A DNA stretch of 64,000 bases from Desulfobacteraceae bacterium (GTDB lineage: Bacteria > Desulfobacterota > Desulfobacteria > Desulfobacterales > Desulfosarcinaceae), in assembly GCA_013003715.1 (NCBI GenBank), contig JABDIN010000002.1, positions 1 through 64,000 on the forward strand, given 5' to 3'. Shown in pieces: positions 25,346 through 33,773 of the stretch; the stretch's first letter is position 1, and every line of letters starts with the position of its first letter. The notes under the pieces were generated by a model, which worked only from the letters and a program-made list of their open reading frames with translations, was not told the origin of the DNA and did no database searches. Made by a program: the position numbers and the translations under genes.

Positions 25346-27140
25346 GCAGCTTCTACCACTTGAGGGGTTGATTTCCCTTTCACTTAAAATCCTTCTTATA
25401 TGGGCCGTGGTCATACCGCCGGGTCTGAGCCATGCGGATTTATGTCCGCCCGAGGCCCGTGGTTTCACGCGCCTTATCCCCACACCGGAAAAGATGGTGA
25501 ATCCGGTTGATTTCGAGTCGGATATTGAACTGCCCATGCCCTGTGGCGGCACATTGGTGCTGAGGCATGTGTGTGTGCCGGCCGAGGGATTCTTCGGAGA
25601 TTTACGCCTGGATCTCGGCTGCAGCGATTGCGGCAGGGGGGATTACGGTTTCATGGAAGGACGCCGGAAGGCGTCGGTTTCCGGTCCGTTCACCATTGAA
25701 GACCTGCCGGAGGAGTGGCAGAAAACTTTAGTGGCGTTGTCCCGCAGGGGGGATGGGCTGTGTCCGTCACCCACCGATGATTCGGCTGTGGGGTTTTATT
25801 ATTTTATCGGAAAGTACGAAATCACCCGTTTTCAATGGCGGGCTGTGATGGAAGGGGGGTGTGAGGGAGTGGACCTGACCTATACGGTCGAGGATCCGCG
25901 TCCGCGGACGGATATCTCCTGGTTCGAAGCCGTTGAATTCACCCGGCGATACACGGAATGGCTCCTGGAACACCATCCCGAAACCCTGCCCCGATTTTCC
26001 GGCGGTAGATTCGGATATATCAGGCTGCCCACCGAAGCCGAATGGGAATATGCTGCTAGGGGTGGTCATCAGGTCTCCTTTGATGAATTGAACCAGGGAG
26101 AAATATTTCCGACCAATGAACGGCCGTTGGCGGATTTTGCGGTGTTTACGGCAGCCGATGCGCTTAAACCACCGGAACGGCTGGCATGGATCGGCACCAA
26201 ATGCGCCAATCCCCTGGGGGTTTTCGACACCGCCGGAAATGCGGCGGAGATCGTGCTGGACCCATTCCGGTTCTCACTCGGGTTTCGCTTGCACGGCGCC
26301 ACCGGTGGTTTTATTTCAAAGGGTGGCAGTTACCGTAAATCCGAGGCGGAGATCATGCCGGGGCGCCGGGAAGAGATGCCCTTTTTTCTTGAGACCGGTG
26401 CCTATCGCAGCACGGATCTCGGGTTTCGTGTGGTATTGTCGGGCATTGTCACGCCTACGGACCGGTTCGGGTCTCTCAGCGAACAATGGTCATCCTCCCG
26501 ATCGACGGATGGGACTGAAGAAACGAAAACCAATGCAACCGTTTCACCCTTGGCGCCAGGACATCGTACGGAATTACCGGGGATGCTGGGCGCGGAAGCC
26601 ACCAACCTTGGATCGGAAACCACCCGTTCGGTGCTTCCGGACATCCTTGTTCAGCCGTCGGGTACTGACACCGATGCCGAATATGCCACGGCCATAATCC
26701 GCAGTGCGGTGTTTACCGCCGAATCCATGGTCAATTATGCCCTGAAGCGTCAGGTACTCACATTTGACCTGGATCGTTTGAGAAACATGACCCTGAAGAA
26801 CCTGCCTGAAACGATGCTGGATGCGCTGGACGGCGATATCCGCAAGGCGAGGGCCGCTGTTGGGGAAGTGGACGCATCCATCGAGGGTTTTGCCGGTTTT
26901 TATATCCGGCGGGTTATCATGGGAATCCAATTCAACCCCGACGTGTTTAATGCCCAGTTGAAGAAGACCCATGCTGAGCTTGAAGTGGAAGAGGCGTTCA
27001 GTCAGGCGGTGAGAAGCCGGCTGGATATATTGGAGATTTTTAATGCACACCTGGAAGGTGCAAGAAACAACGAAATCATGCTGGACACCGAGACCGTGAT
27101 ACGGGACTTGATTCCGGGAGCCGTGAATCAGGGCCGGTGA
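25338..27140 (+). CDS. Exported formylglycine-synthase-fold protein (TagR-like)
   Basis: 600 residues. A signal sequence (ILLIWAVVIPPGLSHA) is followed by a Cys-containing ~110-residue domain. The FGE-sulfatase/SUMF1 domain spans ~150-355 (YFIGKYEITRFQWRAVM, ISWFEAVEFTRRY, RLPTEAEWEYAARGG, NPLGVFDTAGNAAEIV, GGSYRK, GFRVVLSG). The catalytic Cys pair of true formylglycine enzymes is not evident, so it is probably a binding rather than an enzymatic domain, as in TagR. The C-terminal ~170 residues are helical and unrecognised. Last gene of the operon. Confidence 0.8.
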   Translation: MYRQLLPLEGLISLSLKILLIWAVVIPPGLSHADLCPPEARGFTRLIPTPEKMVNPVDFESDIELPMPCGGTLVLRHVCVPAEGFFGDLRLDLGCSDCGRGDYGFMEGRRKASVSGPFTIEDLPEEWQKTLVALSRRGDGLCPSPTDDSAVGFYYFIGKYEITRFQWRAVMEGGCEGVDLTYTVEDPRPRTDISWFEAVEFTRRYTEWLLEHHPETLPRFSGGRFGYIRLPTEAEWEYAARGGHQVSFDELNQGEIFPTNERPLADFAVFTAADALKPPERLAWIGTKCANPLGVFDTAGNAAEIVLDPFRFSLGFRLHGATGGFISKGGSYRKSEAEIMPGRREEMPFFLETGAYRSTDLGFRVVLSGIVTPTDRFGSLSEQWSSSRSTDGTEETKTNATVSPLAPGHRTELPGMLGAEATNLGSETTRSVLPDILVQPSGTDTDAEYATAIIRSAVFTAESMVNYALKRQVLTFDLDRLRNMTLKNLPETMLDALDGDIRKARAAVGEVDASIEGFAGFYIRRVIMGIQFNPDVFNAQLKKTHAELEVEEAFSQAVRSRLDILEIFNAHLEGARNNEIMLDTETVIRDLIPGAVNQGR

Positions 27141-27179
27141 AAACCGGTTCGCGTCACATATCAATGGGTGCGTGCACAC

Positions 27180-27216
27180 AAAAAACACCGGCGGCCATAT
27201 GTGTTGACCACCGGTG
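27180..27216 (-). terminator. Rho-independent terminator after tatA
   Basis: On the minus strand CACCGGTGG pairs with CCGCCGGTG (one G-U) across a 13-base loop and is followed by TTTTTT. It ends the tatA transcript and may also slow readthrough from the FGE-like gene. Confidence 0.7.
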
Positions 27217-27239
27217 AAGAATTTGAATTTTTTGATAAA

Positions 27240-27425
27240 TCAGTCAGAATTGTCTTTATCGATTTTGTCGGGATCGGGTTTTTTGTCGGTATTTTTCGTA
27301 GCCTTTCTGAAATTACTGATGGCCTTTCCCATCCCCCCACCGATCTCCGGAAGCTTGCCGGCCCCAAAAATGATCAGGATGATGACCAGAATGATGATTA
27401 GTTCCGGCATTCCTATTCCAAACAT
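27240..27425 (-). CDS. tatA: Twin-arginine translocase subunit TatA/E
   Basis: 61 residues: one N-terminal transmembrane helix ([26 protein letters not shown]), the FGxxKLPE hinge, an amphipathic helix ([11 protein letters not shown]) and a charged tail, which is the complete TatA/E plan. It forms the pore component for folded, often cofactor-bearing, exported proteins. No tatB or tatC is adjacent. It lies 15 bases after the zinc-ribbon protein gene, probably in one operon. Confidence 0.92.
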   Translation of the reverse strand: MFGIGMPELIIILVIILIIFGAGKLPEIGGGMGKAISNFRKATKNTDKKPDPDKIDKDNSD

Positions 27426-27440
27426 AAGTTCCTCCTCATA

Positions 27441-27845
27441 TTACGCTTCGTCGTCCCTAAGTTCGTCGAGTAATTTTACAAACTCTTTGGATTTCAGATA
27501 TTGATCGATGGCGTTCTGATATTCGATCCACGTTGACCAGACAGTTATCCAGGATTCGTTGTGCCAGTAATTTTGGTTGTCGCCTCTCCCCTGAAGCCGG
27601 TCAATGTAATCGATATATTCCGTTCTGCAGCTCTCACAGAAGCGGTAGGGAATAATCCGCCGGTTCGTGTGGTCGCCGCCCGGTACAGAGCTGACCTGGG
27701 TGCCGCATTTCTCGCACTTGGATGCGCAATGGGTGCATTGAAATATTTTGCGCACCGCCATTATTTTATGACGTTTTTCCAGCGCGGCTTTTTTCTTTTT
27801 ATTCAGCTGAAGCTTTTTATCTATGGAGATAATATTATCAGCCAT
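27441..27845 (-). CDS. Small Cys-rich zinc-ribbon-like protein, function unknown
   Basis: 134 residues. Starts MADNIISIDKKLQLNKKKKAALEKRHK, a basic helical N-terminus. Then CTHCASKCEKCGTQVSS and, 30 residues on, YRFCESCRTEYIDY give two CxxC pairs plus extra cysteines that likely bind zinc. The C-terminal half is acidic-aromatic and helical. The ATG at 27845 has GAGGAAAAA before it; a longer form from 27887 lacks such a site. It precedes tatA in the same direction. No family recognised. Confidence 0.7.
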   Translation of the reverse strand: MADNIISIDKKLQLNKKKKAALEKRHKIMAVRKIFQCTHCASKCEKCGTQVSSVPGGDHTNRRIIPYRFCESCRTEYIDYIDRLQGRGDNQNYWHNESWITVWSTWIEYQNAIDQYLKSKEFVKLLDELRDDEA

Positions 27846-28015
27846 TTTTTCCTCGGTGTCGTTAGCATGGGATAATCTGTATACCACCCCATCGATTGAA
27901 GTGTCAATCTGAGTGATAACATTTCGGGCGCCTTGAATCTTGCTCTGTGGTCTGATATTGTGATTCGTCGATCAATCGTTCAGGTCTATCATCAACATAA
28001 AACATGGAGTTTGCG

Positions 28016-29083
28016 ATGAACCGGAAGTTTACAGCGGATTGCCAACCATTGTTGATCGGAAGTTTGCCTGTGTCCGATCATGAGCAAGCGGCCGACCTTG
28101 TGGAGACATATGCTTCGCCGGTTCCGCTGTGGGTCCAACTGCCCGTGTTTGAACAGGAAGGAATGATTCCGCAGTTTGCACTGGGTATGCCGGGGCTTAA
28201 ACATACCGGGGAAAGATGGTATGTCGATACGGAAGATCCCGCATTTCCGGATGAGATCACAGCCTTCTATGAAGCCTATCTTTCGGTATCCGCTGAACCG
28301 GACACAATAGAGGCGTCACGTTTTGCCTTGTCCGCCGGCGAGGCACAGGGATTTTTTACTTTTCTGCAAAGACTTGCATTGTACGACAACCCGCCGGCGG
28401 CGGTGAAAGGCCAGGTTACCGGGCCCATCACTTTCTGCACCGGTCTGGCTGACCAGGATCGCCGTGCCATCTTTTACAATGACGATCTCAGGGATGCCGC
28501 AGTGAAGCATCTGGCGGCAAAAGCCCAGTGGCAGGTCAGGAAATTGTCCGTCGCCCGCTGCCCGGTTATCATATTTCTCGATGAACCGGCACTGGCGGGA
28601 TTTGGATCTTCGGAATTTACAAGTATCACCAGGGAGGATGTGGCGGCTTGTCTCAAGGAGTGCATCGACGCCGTGCATATGGCCGGAGGACTGGTGGGTG
28701 TGCATGTCTGCGCCAATACGGACTGGACCCTATTGCTGGAATCAGAGGTGGATATCATTAACTTTGACGCCTATGCCTATTTCGACAGGTTCGTGCTCTA
28801 TCCCGATCACATCCGGTCGTACCTCGATTCGGGCCGGATGCTGGCCTGGGGTATCGTACCCACCTTAAATGCCGCGGACATAGAACGGGAAAACGTGGAT
28901 TCGCTTGTGGAAAAACTGGCGCACCACTTTAAAGCCCTGGCCGATCTGGGTATTGATCCGGCGCAGCTCCGCCGCCAATCACTGGTGACACCGAGTTGCG
29001 GTACCGGTTCATTGAGTATTGCACTTGCCACCCGCGTTTTGGAACTTACCCGCGGTGTGTCGCGCCGGTTGCGAAAACTATAG
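28016..29083 (+). CDS. MetE-like methyltransferase (cobalamin-independent methionine synthase C-terminal type)
   Basis: 355 residues of the UROD/MetE-like TIM-barrel fold. GLVGVHVCANTDW supplies a His-x-Cys and TPSCGTGSLS a further Cys, matching the zinc ligands of the MetE catalytic domain. The long MetE N-terminal domain is absent, as in archaeal and anaerobe core-MetE proteins. It may transfer methyl groups from a corrinoid protein or folate to a thiol; the true substrate is unknown. The start at 28016 has TGGAG six bases before; 28004 is the alternative. Confidence 0.75.
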   Translation: MNRKFTADCQPLLIGSLPVSDHEQAADLVETYASPVPLWVQLPVFEQEGMIPQFALGMPGLKHTGERWYVDTEDPAFPDEITAFYEAYLSVSAEPDTIEASRFALSAGEAQGFFTFLQRLALYDNPPAAVKGQVTGPITFCTGLADQDRRAIFYNDDLRDAAVKHLAAKAQWQVRKLSVARCPVIIFLDEPALAGFGSSEFTSITREDVAACLKECIDAVHMAGGLVGVHVCANTDWTLLLESEVDIINFDAYAYFDRFVLYPDHIRSYLDSGRMLAWGIVPTLNAADIERENVDSLVEKLAHHFKALADLGIDPAQLRRQSLVTPSCGTGSLSIALATRVLELTRGVSRRLRKL

Positions 29084-29174
29084 CCGACGGACATGCCTGG
29101 AGTTCACAAGCACAATAATCTGTACCGGATTTGAATCTATAGAATATCGCCAACAATATTTGCAGAGGGACAAT

Positions 29175-30029
29175 ATGACAACCAATCACACCGATACTCA
29201 GTTTTCCGGGGCCAGCCGTTATGTACTGGATGAAGAACTTGCCAAAATCGTCAATATTTCAATGGCCCTTGAGATGCCGTTGTTGTTAAAGGGTGAGCCC
29301 GGGACGGGAAAAACCATGTTGGCTCACGCCATTGCCGAAAACCTGAACATGCCGTTGATCGTTCTGAATGTTAAATCAAGTATGAAGCTGATCGAAGCCT
29401 TGTATCAATATGATACGCTGACCCGGTTGAACGACAGCCGGTTCGGGGACTCCAACCGGGATGTGAGCAATATCGAGGATTACATCAAGATGGGAAAAAT
29501 CGGGCAGGCATTCACGGTCGACCGGAAAACCGTGCTGCTCATCGATGAAATCGACAAGGCCGACACCGATTTCCAGGATGATATGCTGGATGTGCTGGAT
29601 CAGATGGAGTTCGATATCATCGAGATCGATAAGACCATCAAGGCCAAGCATCGCCCGGTTTTCATCATTACCTCGAATGCCAAGAAGGATCTTTCCGATC
29701 CGTTTCTGGGGCGATGCAATTTCCATCATATTGCATTCCCGGATCCTAAAATGATGCGGAAAATCATCGGGGTTCATTTTCCCCGGATCAGCACCCAGGT
29801 CTCGGAAAACGCCATCAGTGCATTTTACCGGTTGAGAGAACTGGATGGGGTGGAGAAACGTCCGGCCACACGGGAATTAATTAACTGGATCAGGGCGCTG
29901 AACAGCGATCCGGATTTCACACCCAAACAGCTTGCCAAGGGGGAGTTGCCTTTTCTGGGTGTATTGTTCAAAAAAAGCCGGGACTATGAAATGGCCAAGA
30001 ATCTTGTGGCCCGTCGTCGATTAATATAA
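29175..30029 (+). CDS. MoxR-family AAA+ ATPase
   Basis: 284 residues. Walker A GEPGTGKTM, Walker B VLLIDEIDKAD, sensor 1 FIITSNAKKDL and an arginine-finger region (FLGRCNFHHI) mark an intact MoxR-type AAA+ protein, a class that works as a chaperone or metal-insertion factor with vWA partners. The ATG at 29175 follows AGAGGGAC; longer in-frame extensions have no family support. The partner vWA gene starts 21 bases downstream. Confidence 0.9.
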   Translation: MTTNHTDTQFSGASRYVLDEELAKIVNISMALEMPLLLKGEPGTGKTMLAHAIAENLNMPLIVLNVKSSMKLIEALYQYDTLTRLNDSRFGDSNRDVSNIEDYIKMGKIGQAFTVDRKTVLLIDEIDKADTDFQDDMLDVLDQMEFDIIEIDKTIKAKHRPVFIITSNAKKDLSDPFLGRCNFHHIAFPDPKMMRKIIGVHFPRISTQVSENAISAFYRLRELDGVEKRPATRELINWIRALNSDPDFTPKQLAKGELPFLGVLFKKSRDYEMAKNLVARRRLI

Positions 30030-30050
30030 CGGGGCAGACCATGGTGACCC

Positions 30051-31241
30051 ATGTTTGTTGAATTTTTCTATCAATTGAAACAGGCCGGCATTCCTGTCAG
30101 CCCGACGGCCTTCCTGACCCTGCACAGGGCTTTATCCGCGGGACTGGTGAATACCCTTGACGATTTTTACTCGGCATCGCGTACGATATTGGTTAAAAGC
30201 GAGCGTTTTTTTGACCTCTACGATCAGATTTTCGCCCATCATTTTGAAGGGGCGGAATTGCCGGATATTGAAGGCGTTGAGCTGGATGAGATTGCCCGGG
30301 CCATGTTGGATCAGTGGCTCCAGGATCCAAAGCTGCTTGCCGATGCCCTGGGTGTCGATGAATCCAAACTGAATAAAATGTCCCCGGATGAACTGATCGA
30401 ATATTTCAAGGAGCGGTTGAAAGATCAGACCGAACGCCATGACGGCGGCGGCAAGTGGATCGGTACGGGGGGTTTTTCGCCGGTGGGTCATTCCGGTTTT
30501 CATCCCGGAGGGATGCGTGTAGGCGGTGTGTCCCGGAATAAATCGGCCGTGAAAGTGGCCATGGAACGCCGGTACCGGGACTATTCACTCAGCGGTCCGC
30601 TTACCCAGGACATGGTGGGAGAGGCGCTCAAACGACTGCGGCACATGATTCCCATTGGTCCCAAGGATCAGGTGAACATCGACCGGACCATCTATCAGAC
30701 CATGAAAAACGGCGGGGAGATCGAAATTATCTTCGACAGGCGTCTGAAGGACCGCCTGAAGGTGATTCTGGCCATTGATAATGGCGGATGGTCAATGGAG
30801 CCCTATGTGCCGGTGGTGCAAACCCTTTTCGATTACGCCGGCGCCCAATTCAAGGATATCAAAACCTTCTTTTTCCATAATACCATCTATGAAACCATCT
30901 GGAGTGATCCCGCACGGTATAAAAAACCCATGAGCATCGACGAGTTGGCCCGCCAGGATCCGGATACCCGCTTGATAATTGTGGGCGACGCCAGCATGGC
31001 CCCTTACGAACTGATGGCCAGGGACGGGTCCATATACATCCAGGACCGCAGCGGGCGACCCGGGATCGAGTGCCTGAAATATCTCGCCAAGACATTTCAA
31101 CATTCCGTGTGGCTGAATCCGGTATCCCGCGAGATGTGGGGGTATACCCATACCATCAACGCCATCCGGCAGATTTTCCCCATGTATGAGCTGTCCATCG
31201 ACGGTCTTGAAAAAGCGGTGGGACAATTGATGGCGGCTTAG
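30051..31241 (+). CDS. CoxE-like vWA-domain partner of the MoxR ATPase
   Basis: 396 residues. The N-terminal half (FFYQLKQAGIPVSPTAFLTL, then a helical region) is as in CoxE/YehP-like proteins that pair with MoxR ATPases. A Gly-rich linker (GGGKWIGTGGFSPVGHSG) leads to a vWA domain from ~235. The metal site reads DNGGW at residue 243 where DxSxS is expected, so the MIDAS looks degenerate and metal binding is doubtful. The neighbour and spacing argue for a two-gene operon with the ATPase. Substrate unknown. Confidence 0.8.
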   Translation: MFVEFFYQLKQAGIPVSPTAFLTLHRALSAGLVNTLDDFYSASRTILVKSERFFDLYDQIFAHHFEGAELPDIEGVELDEIARAMLDQWLQDPKLLADALGVDESKLNKMSPDELIEYFKERLKDQTERHDGGGKWIGTGGFSPVGHSGFHPGGMRVGGVSRNKSAVKVAMERRYRDYSLSGPLTQDMVGEALKRLRHMIPIGPKDQVNIDRTIYQTMKNGGEIEIIFDRRLKDRLKVILAIDNGGWSMEPYVPVVQTLFDYAGAQFKDIKTFFFHNTIYETIWSDPARYKKPMSIDELARQDPDTRLIIVGDASMAPYELMARDGSIYIQDRSGRPGIECLKYLAKTFQHSVWLNPVSREMWGYTHTINAIRQIFPMYELSIDGLEKAVGQLMAA

Positions 31242-31299
31242 ACTCTCGAAAAAATAACTTAAGGATTTAGGGGTCATTTCCCCCATTAACCGGCTCCGG

Positions 31300-32100
31300 T
31301 CATTCGGTTTGGATTCCGGCGGACAGACAGCCGAAAAGCCGGTTTGTATTCTGCCAAATTTCGTCGGCCAGGGTTTCAACCGGCTCCTGCCGCACTTCGG
31401 CCAGCTTGAATAAGACCGTCCGGACAAAGGCCGGTTCGTTGCGCCTGAATTTATTCCGTTCCGGCGTGGGCGTCAAATAGGGGGCGTCGGTCTCCACCAA
31501 CAGGCGGTCCAGCGGGATTTCTTTTACCATCCGGCGCAGTTCGGCGCCCCGCGATTTTATGGTGAGAATTCCGGTGATACCGATGTGGAAGCCCATCTTC
31601 ACATAAGCGTCAAGTTCGGCTTTGTTGCCGCTGAAACAATGGACCACGGCTTTCCGCCCGGTTTTCGGGTGTGCTTGCAGGAGTTCCAGGAACCGGCCGT
31701 TGGTGTCACGTTCATGAAAGATCAGGGGAAGATCCAGTTCATCGGCCATATCGAGTTGTGCCAGGAACCATTTTTCCTGATCTTTCCGGGGCGAAAACAT
31801 CCGGTTATAATCCAGCCCGATTTCTCCCCATGCCCGGATCTCGGGGTGTTTTGCCATTGCCTTCATCCGCTCCAGGATTGCGGTGTTACACGACTGGGCC
31901 TTATGGGGATGCACACCCACTGCGGCGATGACACCGGCGTTGTGCTTTGCCAGGTCCAGGGCCTTCCGGGAACTCTCTTCGTTTATGCCGGCGATCATTA
32001 TGCCACGGACATCGGCTGAAGCGGCCCGGTCCAGGACCTGATCGACATCCGCCGCAAAAGACTGGTCATCAAGGTGGCAATGACTGTCGAATATCTTCAT
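31300..32100 (-). CDS. tatD: TatD-family deoxyribonuclease/hydrolase
   Basis: 266 residues, full length. HCHLDD near the N-terminus (HxH metal site), GEIGLDY, PLIFHERD, AVVHCFSG and LLVETDAPYLTP are the TatD motifs, with all metal ligands present. These enzymes are metal-dependent 3'-5' exonucleases/D-aminoacyl-tRNA-deacylase relatives involved in DNA quality control. The 3' end converges on the vWA gene (58-base gap). Confidence 0.9.
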   Translation of the reverse strand: MKIFDSHCHLDDQSFAADVDQVLDRAASADVRGIMIAGINEESSRKALDLAKHNAGVIAAVGVHPHKAQSCNTAILERMKAMAKHPEIRAWGEIGLDYNRMFSPRKDQEKWFLAQLDMADELDLPLIFHERDTNGRFLELLQAHPKTGRKAVVHCFSGNKAELDAYVKMGFHIGITGILTIKSRGAELRRMVKEIPLDRLLVETDAPYLTPTPERNKFRRNEPAFVRTVLFKLAEVRQEPVETLADEIWQNTNRLFGCLSAGIQTE

Positions 32101-32242
32101 GTTTCCTATTTACCTCTTTGTTGCGGACCGGAAAAATCAGATACCCGGACGCAAATGTCAAATGCGGTTACCTCGCGCGATATCCAGGGGGATCGCATGT
32201 AAAAATGATACGGTCTGAATAGTGTCCGATGAAAACAGGTAG
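32101..32242. other. Gap upstream of tatD with paired AGTGTC motifs
   Basis: No gene. AGTGTCCGATGA near 32221 is echoed by AGTGTCAGATGA at 32241, 20 bases apart, leading into R3 copy 2. Confidence 0.4.
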
Positions 32243-32309
32243 TGTCAGATGACAAAGCTCAAATTTCAAATGGTGGTATGCTATCCGTTTTAAAAGGACC
32301 ACTTTGATA
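32243..32309. repeat. R3 structured repeat, copy 2
   Basis: TGTCAGATG then GCTCAAATTTCAAATGGTGG, matching 16949 onward at most positions. TCAAA-GGTGG can pair imperfectly with the downstream CCACTTTGA, so the hairpin of copy 1 is partly kept despite sequence change. It abuts R2 copy 2. Confidence 0.5.
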
Positions 32310-32310
32310 A

Positions 32311-32456
32311 AATTAACCCGGCAACTAAACAGGTAAATAAAGGAAGTCTAATGTGCGTAGGGCGTTTCCGGCGGAATTTACCAGGGACACACATCCAAAA
32401 CAATATTGTCTCACATAAAACAGGCATACGGAGTTACCTTTTTAACCGCCGGAGCA
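32311..32456 (+). repeat. R2 intergenic element, copy 2
   Basis: AATTAACCCGGCAACTAAAC-AGGTAAA, CCGGCGGAATTTACC-AGGGACA and CCGCCGGAGCA match copy 1 (18347-18497) in order and spacing. Here GGTAAA can pair with TTTACC. It lies upstream of nfnA with ~350 bases between. Confidence 0.55.
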
Positions 32457-32808
32457 ATAGCGTGAAGATGAAACGACAGCATTCATTTGGATTTTGTCAT
32501 TTGACATTATAACCATTCCTTGTATCAACGTTTGAACAATGTTTTAAAAATCTGATGCCATGCCAGATCTACCTAAATCACCCGTGAGCGATATCGTTTC
32601 ACCCTTGTGCCGGGGTATGGGTTGATATATGGTTCATAACTTCAGGTGATGGGTTCGATATCATAAAAAGTTTCATCAGATCAATCTTTTCAGATTGATT
32701 CCATTTTGAGCATATGCTTAATTGAACGACATCCTTTTTGGGGATGAACAAACGACACCATATTCCTGACTTATTGTCGGAGAAGGTCGTAACTTTTCGG
32801 AGGCGAAA
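32457..32808. other. Leader region of nfnA
   Basis: No gene is visible. CATTTGGATTTTGTCATTTGACATTATAAC near 32485 offers a TTGACA-like box. TCGGAGGCGAAA just before 32809 is the nfnA ribosome binding site. Confidence 0.35.
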
Positions 32809-33642
32809 ATGTTTAAAATTGTCAGACGTGAAGAAATGGCGCAGGGAACGGTCATTCTCAACGAAATCGAGGCGCCGTTGATCGCGAAAAAGGCCAATCC
32901 CGGCCAGTTTGTCATTTTGAAAGCGCATGAGGACGGGGAGCGCATACCGCTGACCATGGCCGATACTGATCCTGAAAAAGGAACAATCACCATTATTTAC
33001 ATGGTTGTCGGCAAGTCCACTGCACATTTCAGGGATTTAGCGGTGGGTGATGCCTACCAGGACGTTATCGGTCCACTGGGTAAAGCCACTCACATTGAAA
33101 ACGTGGGGAAGGTGGTCTGCGTGGGGGGCGGTACCGGTGTGGCCGTGCTTCATCCGATCACGCGTGCGATGAAGGCAGCGGGAAATGATGTGACCTGTAT
33201 CATTGGCGCCCGTACCAAAGAGTTGCTCATCCTCGAAGAACAGATGAAATCGGCGTCGCATGATCTCCGGATTTGTACGGATGACGGCTCTTATGGCAGG
33301 AAGGGCTTTGTAACCGAGGCATTAAAGGAAGTTCTCGATGACGAGACGGTCAATCAAGTGGTTGCCATCGGCCCGGTGCCCATGATGAAATTTGTTTCCA
33401 AATTGACCAAGGAATATAAGGTGCCCACAATGGTCAGCCTCAATCCGATTATGGTTGACGGCACCGGTATGTGCGGTGGCTGCCGGGTAACCGTGGGCAA
33501 TAAAACCCGGTTCGCCTGTGTCGACGGACCCGAGTTCGACGGTCATCTCGTGGATTATGATGAGCTGATGCTGAGGTTGCAGGCATATGGCAAAGAGGAA
33601 AAAGAGTGCTACGAGGAGTATTGTACGCTCAGGGATGCCTGA
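32809..33642 (+). CDS. nfnA: NfnA/SudB-type FAD/NAD(P)-binding [2Fe-2S] subunit
   Basis: 277 residues: ferredoxin-reductase fold with a FAD domain (PLTMADTD), the NAD-binding CVGGGTGVAVLHPI, and C-terminal cysteines (GTGMCGGCRVT and FACVDGPEFDGH) for a [2Fe-2S] cluster, as in dihydroorotate dehydrogenase electron-transfer subunits. Together with the next gene it matches the electron-bifurcating NADH-dependent reduced ferredoxin:NADP oxidoreductase found in anaerobes. A strong GGAGG site precedes the ATG. A sulfide dehydrogenase (SudBA) function cannot be excluded. Confidence 0.87.
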   Translation: MFKIVRREEMAQGTVILNEIEAPLIAKKANPGQFVILKAHEDGERIPLTMADTDPEKGTITIIYMVVGKSTAHFRDLAVGDAYQDVIGPLGKATHIENVGKVVCVGGGTGVAVLHPITRAMKAAGNDVTCIIGARTKELLILEEQMKSASHDLRICTDDGSYGRKGFVTEALKEVLDDETVNQVVAIGPVPMMKFVSKLTKEYKVPTMVSLNPIMVDGTGMCGGCRVTVGNKTRFACVDGPEFDGHLVDYDELMLRLQAYGKEEKECYEEYCTLRDA

Positions 33643-33694
33643 GATTCGGATTTTACCACTATATGAAGGTTGTTTTGATGGGATCTATCTTAAA

Positions 33695-33717
33695 TGTCAG
33701 CTGAATAGTGTCAGCTG
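33695..33717 (+). repeat. 9-bp direct repeat between nfnA and nfnB
   Basis: TGTCAGCTG at 33695-33703 and again at 33709-33717, five bases apart, in the 131-base gap. It resembles the TGTCAGATG starting both R3 copies. A protein-binding site is possible. Confidence 0.4.
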
Positions 33718-33773
33718 CAGTCCTTTTATGGATTAAGAGCTTATCTTGTAAATCGCCTTGGATGGAGGATACA

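Noticed and set aside
27180..27500. A complete Tat operon
   Set aside because: Only one TatA/E-type gene is present; the neighbours are not TatB or TatC.
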